Positions 47,088-58,000 of a DNA stretch of 64,000 nt are shown piece by piece (within the stretch, counting starts at the first letter, position 1; every line of letters begins with the position of its first letter). The position numbers and the translations under genes are program-made. The DNA comes from Vitrella brassicaformis (lineage: Eukaryota > Sar > Vitrellaceae): positions 359,836-423,835 of the forward strand of contig CDMY01000356.1 of NCBI GenBank assembly GCA_001179505.1. The letters run 5' to 3'. The notes beneath the pieces were generated by a model that was not told the DNA's origin, did not search any database, and worked only from the letters and a program-made list of their open reading frames with translations.

Positions 47088-48912
47088 GGAGGGGGATGGT
47101 TGGGGGAGGTGGGAGGGCTTCTGTTTTGTAGGGAGGTTGGGTCTGCAGAGATGTATGGCATCATGTGTGGCGGCTAGGGGTCTGTCTCTCTGTCTGGATG
47201 ACCGTCTGTCTGCCTGTCTGTCTGTCTGGCTGGCTGGCTGGCTATTGTGACATGTGAGCTACATGCATGCATACATACCTTCGTACGTGTGTAGTGGAGG
47301 AGTGGCGGGGGTTGAGGGGCCCTTCACGCCGTTCCTTCTCTTTTTCTGGTCGGGCTATCCGATCGACGGCAATTCCCTCACAGATTTTCCGTAGGTGTCT
47401 CTCTGTCGTATGTATCTGCACGAGACCATGGGAGAGAGAGGGTGAATGGGTGAGGTGAGTTCCTAAGTCATCTATCTGCCTGCGACATGACATGCATGTG
47501 TGTGCATCCGTCCGTCTGTCTGTCTGTCTGCTGCATGTACGTACGTGTGGTCTGTCTACACGACACGTGGTACATGAGTGTGCGTGTCAAGAGTGGAGTG
47601 TGGACGATGGCCGGCCTGTTTGTACACGTACGCGTCTGTCTCTGTTTGGGTGGGTGCTTAGTGTCCATATCCAGTACATATTTGTAACCCTGACTGACTC
47701 GACTCATGTGTGTCGGTCGTGCCCCCTTCTTGCCATCCACACCACACCACACCCATACGGACTGACTATATGGAGGGACACCTCGCTCATTGCGCTATCT
47801 ATCTATCTATCTGCCGCATACGCTGGCTGCATACAGACACGTGTGTGAGAGTGCACATGATGGGATGGATGGCGGGTGCGTCGTGTCTGAGACAGACAGA
47901 CCTGTGTGCGCTTTATGTGTAGTGGAGGGCGTCTGCAAGCTTACACACACGCACATGTGAGTGACCGTGCGTATGTATGGTGAGGGCTATGTGTGCCTGA
48001 GTGCAGACTGACTCGAACGAACCGGAATCAAGGTTCATCCACCTGAGTGCACGTCCGATAGCACACTCGACCCTCATCACATCCACGATGGACAGTCAAA
48101 TATCATGCATAATATCAAATGCAGCCAGCGATAGATAGATGCGGAATGCTCGTTCTCAACGACAGACGAGGCCTGAACCCCTCGGCCCGGAAATTGGTTG
48201 TTCGGTGTCTGCCTTTTCTCGACTGCCTGCCGTCCATGACAGTGTCTGGTGATGGGTGGCGTGACTCGTGTGTATGTTGATGGCTTGCAGCCTTTTATTT
48301 GACGCTTACATGTGCGACTGCTGATGAAAAAGGCGATAGAAGCGGTCGATTCTCGGCACCTGCCGTATCCACCAAGAGAAACTCATCCAAAGTGATTGGG
48401 GTTCACTGCGGCTGGGTGATTGACTCCTGGCGAGTCCTGTGAGCCCATCAGAAGGGCTCCTTCTCCCTCCTCTGTCGGCCTGCAGCCGATCGATGCGAGC
48501 CAAAGAAAGTGGGCGAGAAAAACGAAACGATTCGTCCTTCAGGCCCGCAGTGCAGTGAGGACCTGTTGAGCGGACGAGTCCGCTTGTCCACCGCTCAGCC
48601 GCCTCTCGCGAGATCCATTAGCGGCCTTATCCATCGCGCCACGTAGCGGCTTCTCGTCCGACGGTGAGTGGGAAGATGCGGCGATTGGCTCACTCACAAG
48701 CCCGGTGTGTGTTGGTGGTCTTCAGGTCTGCCTTGGTGGTCTTCAGGTCTGCCTTGTCGGCGGGCGAGTCGGATTGATGAATGGTCACCTCATACGTTGA
48801 TAGGCAAGCCCTGATGCACGCAACACACAGGCACACACAGGCACACACCAGGCCCATCTCTGTGTGTGTGTTCCATGGTGCAGCTGTCTGTGTGTTTGAG
48901 TGAGTGAGAGCG
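47088..48912. repeat. 1.8-kb tandem spacer, microsatellites and a small tandem repeat
   Basis: Lies between the aspartic protease stop and the ankyrin/RING start. Contains (CTGT)n and (TGGC)n at 47202-47243, ATGC/ATAC runs near 47265-47280, (CTGT)n at 47513-47530, (TATC)n at 47795-47812 and a 22-bp unit repeated around 48712-48758 (GGTGGTCTTCAGGTCTGCCT). A minus-strand open stretch at 47267-47430 was considered and not accepted. Nothing else coding seen. Confidence 0.6.
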
Positions 48913-51900
48913 ATGTCGTCGGGCCGTCAGAACACCGACATGGCCCCTGCTGGCCGGGCAGACGGTGGCAATGGCGATGAAGGTACACTCAGCTCAGACA
49001 AATGCAGCACATCACACACAAGGCAACATCGTGTGTGTGGATGTGTGTGTTCCTTTGCAGACGATGTAGCCGGGGAGGAGACCAACGGCTTTTATTTGAC
49101 GAGGGTGAGCGACGAGCTGTGAGATATAGCAAGGCAGCACGGTCACGACTGCTCGTGTATGTGTATTTGTGTGTGTGTGTGCGTGTGTGCGTGTGCAGGT
49201 GTTGTCCGTGTTGAAGGGGGCCGCGGTGTCGGCGGGCAGAGCCGGGGACGACAGAACACAGGTACACGCCGGCCGATCCACCGACACACAAATCAGAATC
49301 GCCCTTCAGAGCTCATCGTTAGTAATCTTGTATGTGTTTGCCCGTTGTGCCAACCACAGGTGCGCCGTTACCACACAACTGGTTCCCTCCCGGCACCAGT
49401 GGCGCTAGCAGACGGCTATCCGAGCGCATCCTCCGCCGCACAGTCACCGGCGAACAGCATGTGACGGACGTGATCCAGCAGCATAAGGCCGACCCCAATG
49501 TGGAGCTGTGGCTACATACGGATGATGAGAATGGCCATTCTAGCTATGCAGATTATCCGCTGCTGGCGCTGTGCCCTGACAACCTCTCGGACAACCGCGT
49601 GCGATCCATCTGGGCAGCCGACAGGGACGTGGACGACGACATGGAGGCTTGTGGGTGTCCCGTCGTCTTGCCCATGTGGCAGACCCCCAGCCTCCAGCTC
49701 GCCATCATGCGAGTCCTGATCGAGAGAGGGGCGGACATCAATGCGGGTGATCTGTGTGCGCCCATCGTTGTGGCCATCAGAGCCTGCAATCGGGCCGCAT
49801 TCGACCTCCTGATCGGCCAGCCAGGTACGCACCCATTCACAGCACTCACGACACGGAACACACAGCATGGTGGCTGTCTGTCTGTCTGTCTGTTTCAGGC
49901 ATCCAGCTGCAGGGGCGATGCGTGCTGATGGTGCCGCCTTCTCGTCGGACGGATCAGCCGACTGAGGCTGACGAGGCCACCCTGCTGTCCTTCTACCGGG
50001 AGCTCATCCAGCGGGACAGCACACTCGCAACAGAGCGGGACCCGGATGGCACCAATCCGGTGCATTGGGCGGCCGCGGGCCCTCCCGTCTGGTCCCAGCG
50101 GTTCATCGAGATCTATCTCGACCTGCTGGTGAACAACGGGGCCGACCTCAGGGCCGTGGACAATGATGGATGGACTCCATTGCACTTCGCGGCGGACTGG
50201 GGCTCCCACTGTGTCGCTGCGTCTCTGTGTCGCCGCCTCGCCGCTGCTGACGTCAACAGAGGGCTGCCGAATGACCCCACCTACACACCCCTCACCCGTG
50301 CTGCCCAACAGCTCGACGAGGACACCCAACGGCTGCAGGACGACAACACGGAGCAGACCGAGAGGGACCGGGCCACCATCCGGATTCCCCACGTCAAGAC
50401 CACCATCCGTGTGCTGCTCCAAGCGGGCGGTGACATCGCCCGCATGCCCACCGCCACACAAAAGGACCACCGCAGTCGCCAGCTGGTGTCGACCGTGGCC
50501 AACGAGCTGCCCATTCCCGAGCCGCGCCCCGCCACCATCGAGGCGCAGGAGCGGCTGCAGAAGAGGAAGGAGGACCGCGACAAGCGCAAGGGCCGACAGG
50601 CCACACGAGAGCTCAGGGAGGCCCCCACAGCGGCCGAATTGGCGCGACAGCAGAAAGAGGCCGACGCCCATGCGGAGGCCCTCATCAGAGAGGAGGCGGC
50701 CAAGAAGAAGACGGCGGCCAACAAGAAGGAGGCGAGCAAGAAGAAGGACAAGAATCAGGGCAAGAGGGCGGGCAAGAGGCAGCCCAGCACAGCCACCTCC
50801 ACCTCCACCAGCAGCCCGCCGGGCGGCGAAGACGATCAGGCGGACAGCAGTGGGGCAGCCGATGATCAAGATGAAGACATCGACACCCTCCTGCTGAGGT
50901 CAGCTTTCGCCAGCCGCGCCGTCGAAAGCCAGAAGCAGACAACCAAGCTCGAACAGCAGAAGGCGACACCCACCAGACGCGAGCCACCTGCCCACACCAA
51001 AGAGTCGACTCGTTCCCCCTTCTCGCCCTTCCAGCCTCCCACACGCAAGCCCAAAAAGACTGAGCAGCCGTCAGCTGACCGTCTGCTGCTCTCTCGCCCC
51101 AGCGGTGTGTCGACGGCCGATCAGACGCCGCGCGAGGAGCGCCTTCCGGGCCCATTGGCAGGCAGCAAATTGGGCAGAGGCAGGGGGCTGGGCCTCCCGG
51201 CTGCTGCACCAGCCCTGTTGTCTCGGCCTGCCCCTCCCACTCCCCGTCTGCCATCGGCTGAGGAGCTGCGCGAGTCGGCCAGGCGGCGATCGTTTGTGTC
51301 GTCGAGCACATCCCACCCGCCCCCACCCCCCCGGCCCCTCTCACCTGCACACCAATCGCCGAGCGGTGCCGATGATGGATTCCCGCCTCTAGCACATGCG
51401 TCACAGCAGCTGTAGGCAGACAGACAGAGAGAAGGGGATGAATGGATGTGCACAATGAATGGTGTTGTTGTGTGTCGTCGTCTCTCTTTGTGTCAGCAAC
51501 GGCTCGTTTCCCGCGTCCTCGAGTGGACATCGTCCGTCATGTCACCGGGGCCCCCCGCCACTCGTCAAGTATCCCAAGTAAGGCACTGACAGGCCGACAT
51601 GAGGCCACCTCACTCACACACCAATGGGTGATTATCGTGCACCCATCTTCTCATGTCGTTAGGGGCTCTTGTAGGCGTGTTGAGTGGGTGGCTGAGGAGG
51701 GTCTTGAGCGTGACGCTGGTAGCGACGCAGAAGACAGTGGCGCTGACGGCGAAGACACAGACCCAGTGCAGAGGTCGGCACAGCCAGGCCCACCACACAC
51801 TTGCTCACTTATTGCGGCTGTCATGCAGGCTGCTGTCGGCTGCGGCAGCTGCTGATGACGCCGACAACAAGGGCACTCGTCGGCCGAACAGACACAGGTG

Positions 51901-53754
51901 ATCTCCGTTGGCCAGTGCTGAGCCTCTCCCAACTGCATCCCTTGTGTGGTTTGCAGGCCCTCGTCTCACTCGTCAGGTGCCGCCGCGGCATGTGCATCTG
52001 CGTCTGCCTCACCGCCGTCATTCCGAGCGGCAAACGACGCTCGCTACCCAGAGCACCGACACCAAGACGACAGGTCCGTTATTTGCTACAGACGTGCAGT
52101 GCACAAGCACGGCAGAGGTATCATATATTCTGTGTGTGCAGTGAGGATGACGAGCAAAGCCAGATGGCCATCCGTGCGTCACTCCACGAGGCCACGACCG
52201 CCGCCATGATGATGCCCCCGCCATCCCCGCCCTCCTTGTCGCTGTCGTCTGGTGGCCATGCCAGTGGCGCATCCGCAGCAGCAGCGGCGCCGCTGGGCCC
52301 TCAAGAAGATACCGTGTCCAGGGCTATGTTTCCCCCGTCCTCGAGTGTGGATCGTCCCTCGTCTCACCGGGGCCCTCCGCCACTCGTCAAGTCTCCCAAG
52401 TCAGATGCAGACAGAACGATGAATCGCCACACGTGGCCACACACCTGGTTGGCTCTGTTCATCTTCTGCTTAGGTCATTGGAGCTGTCATTGGGACAGGA
52501 CAGTTCTGACGAGTTGGATGATGCCTCTTGCCCGCCGCCATTGTCTGAGCACAGGTATACACACAGCCGCCTCCAATTCGCTGTCTCTTTTCATCTGTGT
52601 CGTGTGGTGTCACCTCTTCTTCGTATGGTGCCTTCCTGCCGTCCAGTAGCTACGGCTTTGCCCCTACCGAGCCATCGCCAGCAGCAGCAGCAGCAGCAGC
52701 CACCTCCTCGTCTAATGGCTACAACTACCCCAGTGAGCCACCATTATCACCAGCAGCAGCAGCAGCCGCGGCCAGTGCGTCTTCGTCTCAGCGATTTGAC
52801 CAATCGTACGCCACACACTCATTCACTCAAGCAGGGAGAGGGCAGGCTGGTGACGGCCATCCCTTCAGCGGCTCATACGACGACTCATCGCAATACCACC
52901 ACACGGCTCCAGAGTACGCTCGTGCATACCAATGAGCTGCTTGCAGGTGCCCTCATACTTGTGTTCTCTGTCTGTCTGTCAGGCCTTATGAGTGGCCGTC
53001 ATGGTCCAACGGGTCGTGGGCTAATGAGGATATCCCTGACAGTGAGGTGCCGCTTCCGGGTCCGATATTCGAAAATGAGGAGGACGACCAAACACTGCCA
53101 CACTCGGCATCACCATACGCCGCTGCTGCTGCTGCTGGTGGTGGTGGAGATGAGAGGTACGCACACACGATGACCGATCAATTGTTCTTGAACGGATTGA
53201 TCGGATGTGTTCAGTATCGCCGGGACGTCTCGTGAGAATGAGGTGCTCAAGCGTGAGAATGAGGAGCTCAAGCGAAGGTACGCACCACATAATGCAACCA
53301 GGGGAGGAACACTCATCATGCACTCACTGTGCGGTCGATCAGGCTGGCCGAGTTGACCGTCCAGCAGCCGCCCCATTCATCCCAGCCACCCTCGTCCAGC
53401 AGCTCAAGCGCCCCTCCCCCACTCCAGCCACACTCACGGCCACAGCCACAGCAGCCACATGGCAGCGCTGACGACACGGCTGGCGAGTGTGTGATACGTT
53501 TCGGCGAGCACGGCGCTGCGTCGATCATGTATGTGCCGTGCAAGCACCTGTGTGTGTGCGGCCACTGCTATGCCGATCGCCGGCGGCGCCACGAGGCTCG
53601 GGTGCGGCGCATTCGGCGGCTCAACGCCCGAGCTGAGAGCGAGGCCGACAAGCGGCCCATCCCCACGTTCGAGTGTGACATCTGCCGCAAAGAGGTCGGC
53701 TTCGCCGGCACTCAGGCAGAGGTGCGCCAGTGGATCGAACGACCATTCACTTAG
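48913..53754 (+). CDS. Ankyrin-type/RING-finger protein (possible E3 ligase)
   Basis: Exons: 48913-48982, 49061-49104, 49199-49261 (first three tentative), 49360-49824, 49899-51411, 51497-51577, 51663-51773, 51829-51897, 51957-52073, 52142-52399, 52474-52554, 52647-52913, 52983-53156, 53215-53277, 53343-53754. Ankyrin-like units occur early: MRVLIERGADINAGDLCAP, LLVNNGADLRAVDNDG followed by WTPLHFAADWG, and VLLQAGGDI. A Lys/Glu-rich coiled segment (AEALIREEAAKKKTAANKK) and Ser/Pro-rich linker follow. The C-terminus has an XIAP/Mib-like RING (ECVIRFG, PCKHLCVCGHC, FECDICRKEV) whose second cysteine is Arg. The stop at 51412-51414 is spliced out by GTAGGC, joining both halves. Exon 3 to exon 4 does not keep frame, so the 5' end is unresolved; two genes remain possible. 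Confidence 0.65.
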
Positions 53755-54273
53755 ACAGACAGCAGGCTGACGAGTGATCAGATTTAGATGGGGGAGGGGG
53801 GTGCATGGCTGTGGGTGCGCGTAGGAGAGAGCTTGTGTGGCCCACTGGATGCGGCCATTCATGTCGCGCTCTGACTGACTGACATACTGACTGACATACT
53901 GCAGGGCAGGCGGGAAGTAGAGGGAGTAGGCGGGAAGTAGAGCTGCCCGACTGAGATGGGCGAGCCCGGTATGAAACAGCTTGGGACCCTGAAGCGCATC
54001 GCATCATGGCGGGTGTGTGTGCCATGGTTCCGTGCGAGTGGATGAGTGGAAGAGGCGCTGACCTCCATTGCGATAGCAGCGGGGAATTGCATCAGCGTCG
54101 AGAAAAACCGCCATGTCGCTCCACACAAGGATGGCTGCGACGCACAAGCCTTGAGGCCGTGTGGCGAGTGTGTCACAGGAGTTTAGGCGCTGCTGTGAAT
54201 CCTTTTTTGCTGAGAGAGTTTACAAAAGTTCTTCGCCAAAGTTCTGCTCCTTTCGTATCCATCTGCTCCCGCC
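53755..54273. other. 519-bp tandem spacer upstream of FANCI
   Basis: Contains CTGA/CATACTGA repeats at 53874-53901 and a direct repeat of AGGCGGGAAGTAGAG at about 53908-53942. No exon recognised. It would hold the FANCI promoter. Confidence 0.5.
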
Positions 54274-55063
54274 ATGGAGCGTGGGAGGGAGGATGACCTG
54301 GATTACGACACGATGTGTGATGAGCTGCTGGAACTGGCCACAGAGCTCACAGAGAGCAACAGGGCCATGGCCTTCACGCAGGGCGGCCAGTCCCAATCGC
54401 AGTCATCCAGCCTCTCCCTCGTGGTGCTGTCCAACCTCCCGCACGACAAACTCAAGCCGCTCATCAGCCACCTCGACGCGCACAGCCTCACCCGCAAGCA
54501 GATCTGCAAATTGCTGCGCCACGCTTTCCGGCCGTCGGTGCCGGGCAAGCCCACCGGCATATCGCTGAGAGACCAGAAGGCCATCATCGCCGTCCTGCTG
54601 GCCGGCTCACCCGCCGATGGCGACGCGGCGCCCGAGCGCCTTTGCAACGTCGCTTTGGCGCTGCTGCAGGTGTTCATGACGGAGCCGACGGTTGAGGCCA
54701 AGGTGGTGTCGTGGGCCCTGCAGCAGATCATGACGTGCATCCCACAGATGAGCCCCGAGGCGCTCGACCTCCTGGTGCAGAGGGTCTTCAAAGTGGCGTT
54801 GGAGAAGGGGAGCGGGTCGCCACGGCAGTCGGCCAAGTCCGACAAGAGCGGCAAGTGGAAGGGCGGCAAGGGGAAGGGCGGCCACGGGGTGGAGTGCCTG
54901 GAGCTGCTGTCGTCCCTGCTGGAGTCCTGCGGGCGGTGTGAGGGCATAACGATGGCGGAGAGGGGCGGGGAGGGAGAGGAGATGACGGGCAAGGGGTACG
55001 TCGACGAATGGCTGACGCGTTTGTGGGGTGCGGAGGAATGGTCAGCTACACATACACAGACAC

Positions 55064-55098
<35 letters not shown>

Positions 55099-58000
55099 TG
55101 GCTGCTCTTTGACTTTTTTCCTTGTCAGGTCCCCTCGCGCCATCCCGGTGTTGCTGCGGCAGCTGGGCGACCTCCCGCTGACAACCGATGACCTACGACA
55201 GCTCATCCACAGCACCTGCAAGCAGCTCAAGATCGCCACACGGCTGGACAAGGACAAGGACAACATGCAAGATGACGATGGCCGCGAGAGGGATAGTGAG
55301 AGTGCGATAGCGGAAGCGTATGACCATCTGCCCCAGGTGGTGGTGGAGCTGTTCTCGGTGGTGCAGCGGGGGACGGCCGAGGTCAAGGGCGAGTGTTTGC
55401 GCAAGGTCGCATCGTACTTCGCAGAGCTGGACCAGCGGATGTGAGCATGCAGGAATGGACGGACAGGGGCGGGAAGGGCGCAGACACACCCAAGTATACG
55501 GATAATGGATGTGTTGTGTGTGGCATTCATTGCTGGCAGGGCTAAGTGGCGATTGGAATCATCGCGGCCATTGGCGCAGGCGTCGTATGATGGAGCACTG
55601 CAGGCTCACGTGGTGCTGCTGCTGCAGGCACAGACATTCTATGGATTCAACTTCATCAAACTGCTCAAGTGAGGGAGAACCAAGCGTCATCCCATCCATC
55701 CATCCATGGCAAGGAGCAAAGGCATTAGGTGTGTGTCTGTATATGTATCTGCAGATCGCAGAACGTTTCGATGTCTCCATTTCTGCTGTCCATGTCGCTG
55801 GCCACCAGCAGGTCTCCCAGCAGTCTCCTCGACATAGAGATGGACGAAGACGACAAGAAACAAACCGCCAAAAGTGAGGATCCTCACAGCGTGGCCAGCA
55901 CACCAGACGTCACACAACTTCACACGCACTCCCTCCCTCTCATGTGTGTGCAGATGGCCATGAGGACGCCACCATCAGCACTCTGCGCTGCCTCTTCATG
56001 GCCTCATTCACCCCACCCCCGGCCGCAGACCTCATCGCGGGCATCACCTCACCCACCCTCCCCGGCCTCCAGAAGCGCCCCTCCATCAGGTGGACGACCG
56101 CCATTCTGCGTAGAGTGGCGGAGATGATGCCCGACCCCCTCACGGCCTTCGAGATCAGCTGGGCGGTCAAGGGCGGCCTCGGCCAAACCTGCGATAGCGA
56201 GAATTCCGACATGGCCGCCCGCTACCTCGAGCTGGCGTACGCGCTGCTGGGGGGCAAGGCCGTGGGCAGGGGGGGCGAGGGCATGATGGCGCTGGGGTGT
56301 GAGATGGTGATCAAGGTGTTTAAGAGGTTCGTCGAGCGTAGGGGTGCGATCCTGAGCACGTTGCTGCCCCGAGTGCTGTCGTCGGACGTGCGCATCAAGG
56401 AGGCACGTGTCGTGGCATTCATCCTTTGGCGAATCGCAAAGGAACACGGGTGAGTGAGTGACCCCTGACCTGACCCGACAAGAGACACATGCATGGGTAT
56501 TGACATGACATGTACATCTCTGTCGTGCTCTCTGACTTTCAGTAGCAAACTGCTATCGTCGCATCTGGCGCACCTCCGTGACGCCCTGTACGAGGCCCCC
56601 CGGCTCACCCCCTCCCATGCAGACCTGCTCTTCGGAGCCCTCGCGCCACTCTTCTCTCTTCACCCAGACCTACAGGTAGGTGCATTCGCACGCACAGGGG
56701 TTAGACACATATATATGAGCGAGATTCCCCTTCTCCTTTTTCTCCAGGAGTCGCTCATCATTGCGCTGCGCAAGTCCATCATGGTCACACCCCTCGCGCC
56801 ACGACTGGTCGCCACACGGGGCTTCATCCATCTGCTGGCGTTCGCCATGGGCGGCACAGCCACCGATTTCGGTGCCCTGGTGGCCGAGGGCTTCCCTCGC
56901 CACAAGGGCTGGGCCAAGGACAATGACATGCAGCCGACATCGAGCGGTCGAGACGACCCAGAGGTGGTCCACGAGGTGCGCATGGGTGGAGGGGCAAAGC
57001 AGCGCGGCCATCGGCGGGACGAGGGGCGAGGGTCCGAGTCGCTATTCGACGAGTGCGCCGGCATCCTCGTGAGAGCGGTCCGGGACGACCCCACGGTGCA
57101 GCACGACATCTACGTCGGTCTGTGTGCGCTGTTCGAGTCGCTCTGGACGTCGTTGGCATCCACCAGTGCCATCGATAGCCACGAAGACGCCCCCGCACAG
57201 CCAGCACCAGCACCGGCGGCCGCAACGGCCGCAGCAGCAGCTGCGGCCGCCCCATTCCCCAGCCCAGCGAGGAGCAGTGACGTGTCAAGCAGCTTCGGTA
57301 GTCGCATTCTGCAGCTGTTGGTAGATGAGTTCGAAAGGTCCTTGAGAGTAGCTCTGAAGAACATCGATCGCATCGTTGCAGCGGAGAGGGGCGAGGGGGA
57401 TAGAGGGGCCGGGGGCAGACGCGTGGACGAGTCGAGAAGTGGGCTGACCCTAAATGACCTGCTGATACCCAAGGAGGGCCCGCCTCAGCCTGTCGGCGGC
57501 AAGAAGGTGGGCTGCTGCTGCTGCTACTGCTGCTGGCAGAGGTGAAAATGCATTCATTGTGTGTGTTGTTTGCTGTCTTGGATGTGTGCAGGGCGGTGTT
57601 GGTACGCAAGGGGGCGAGCAGGGGAGGAAGGTGACGCCCCTCCAGGTGATGGGGCAGCCCCTCCAGCTGCTGCTCGCCTTACTTGTCAGGTGTGTGCACA
57701 TACACCCATGAGCAGAGACACGACAGCAGCAAGGACATCATCCATCCGGCTCACCTCCCGCTTCTCTGCATTGTGTTTCAGACTCGACCATACCATCGCC
57801 GTCTGCCACACGTCCACGCATCAGCACGAGCATGAGCAGCAGGAGGGTAAGGGTGAGGGCATGGACGACGACGCCAAGGTCCGCGAGCCTCAGGGAGAGC
57901 CGCACACCAGTGGCCGTGACGCGCAGCTGACGAGCGGCCTGACGACGCTGCACCACATGCTGGTCGGGGTGGCACGAACACTCCGCCACTGCCGCGTCGA

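Noticed and set aside
47267-47430. Minus-strand stretch with TTERHLRKICEGIAVDRIAR preceded by an acceptor-like GTGCAG
   Set aside because: Protein-like in feel, but I found no partner exon, start or stop with agreeing phase in the surrounding repeat-rich DNA.
48545-48680. GC-rich block with short inverted repeats (ribozyme or small RNA candidate)
   Set aside because: I could not form a hammerhead core, tRNA or snoRNA layout; only short palindromic matches.
51412-51414. Stop codon separating an ankyrin gene from a RING gene
   Set aside because: A GTAGGC donor at the stop joins in phase 2 to the next exon, like all following introns; a two-gene reading remains possible but less consistent.
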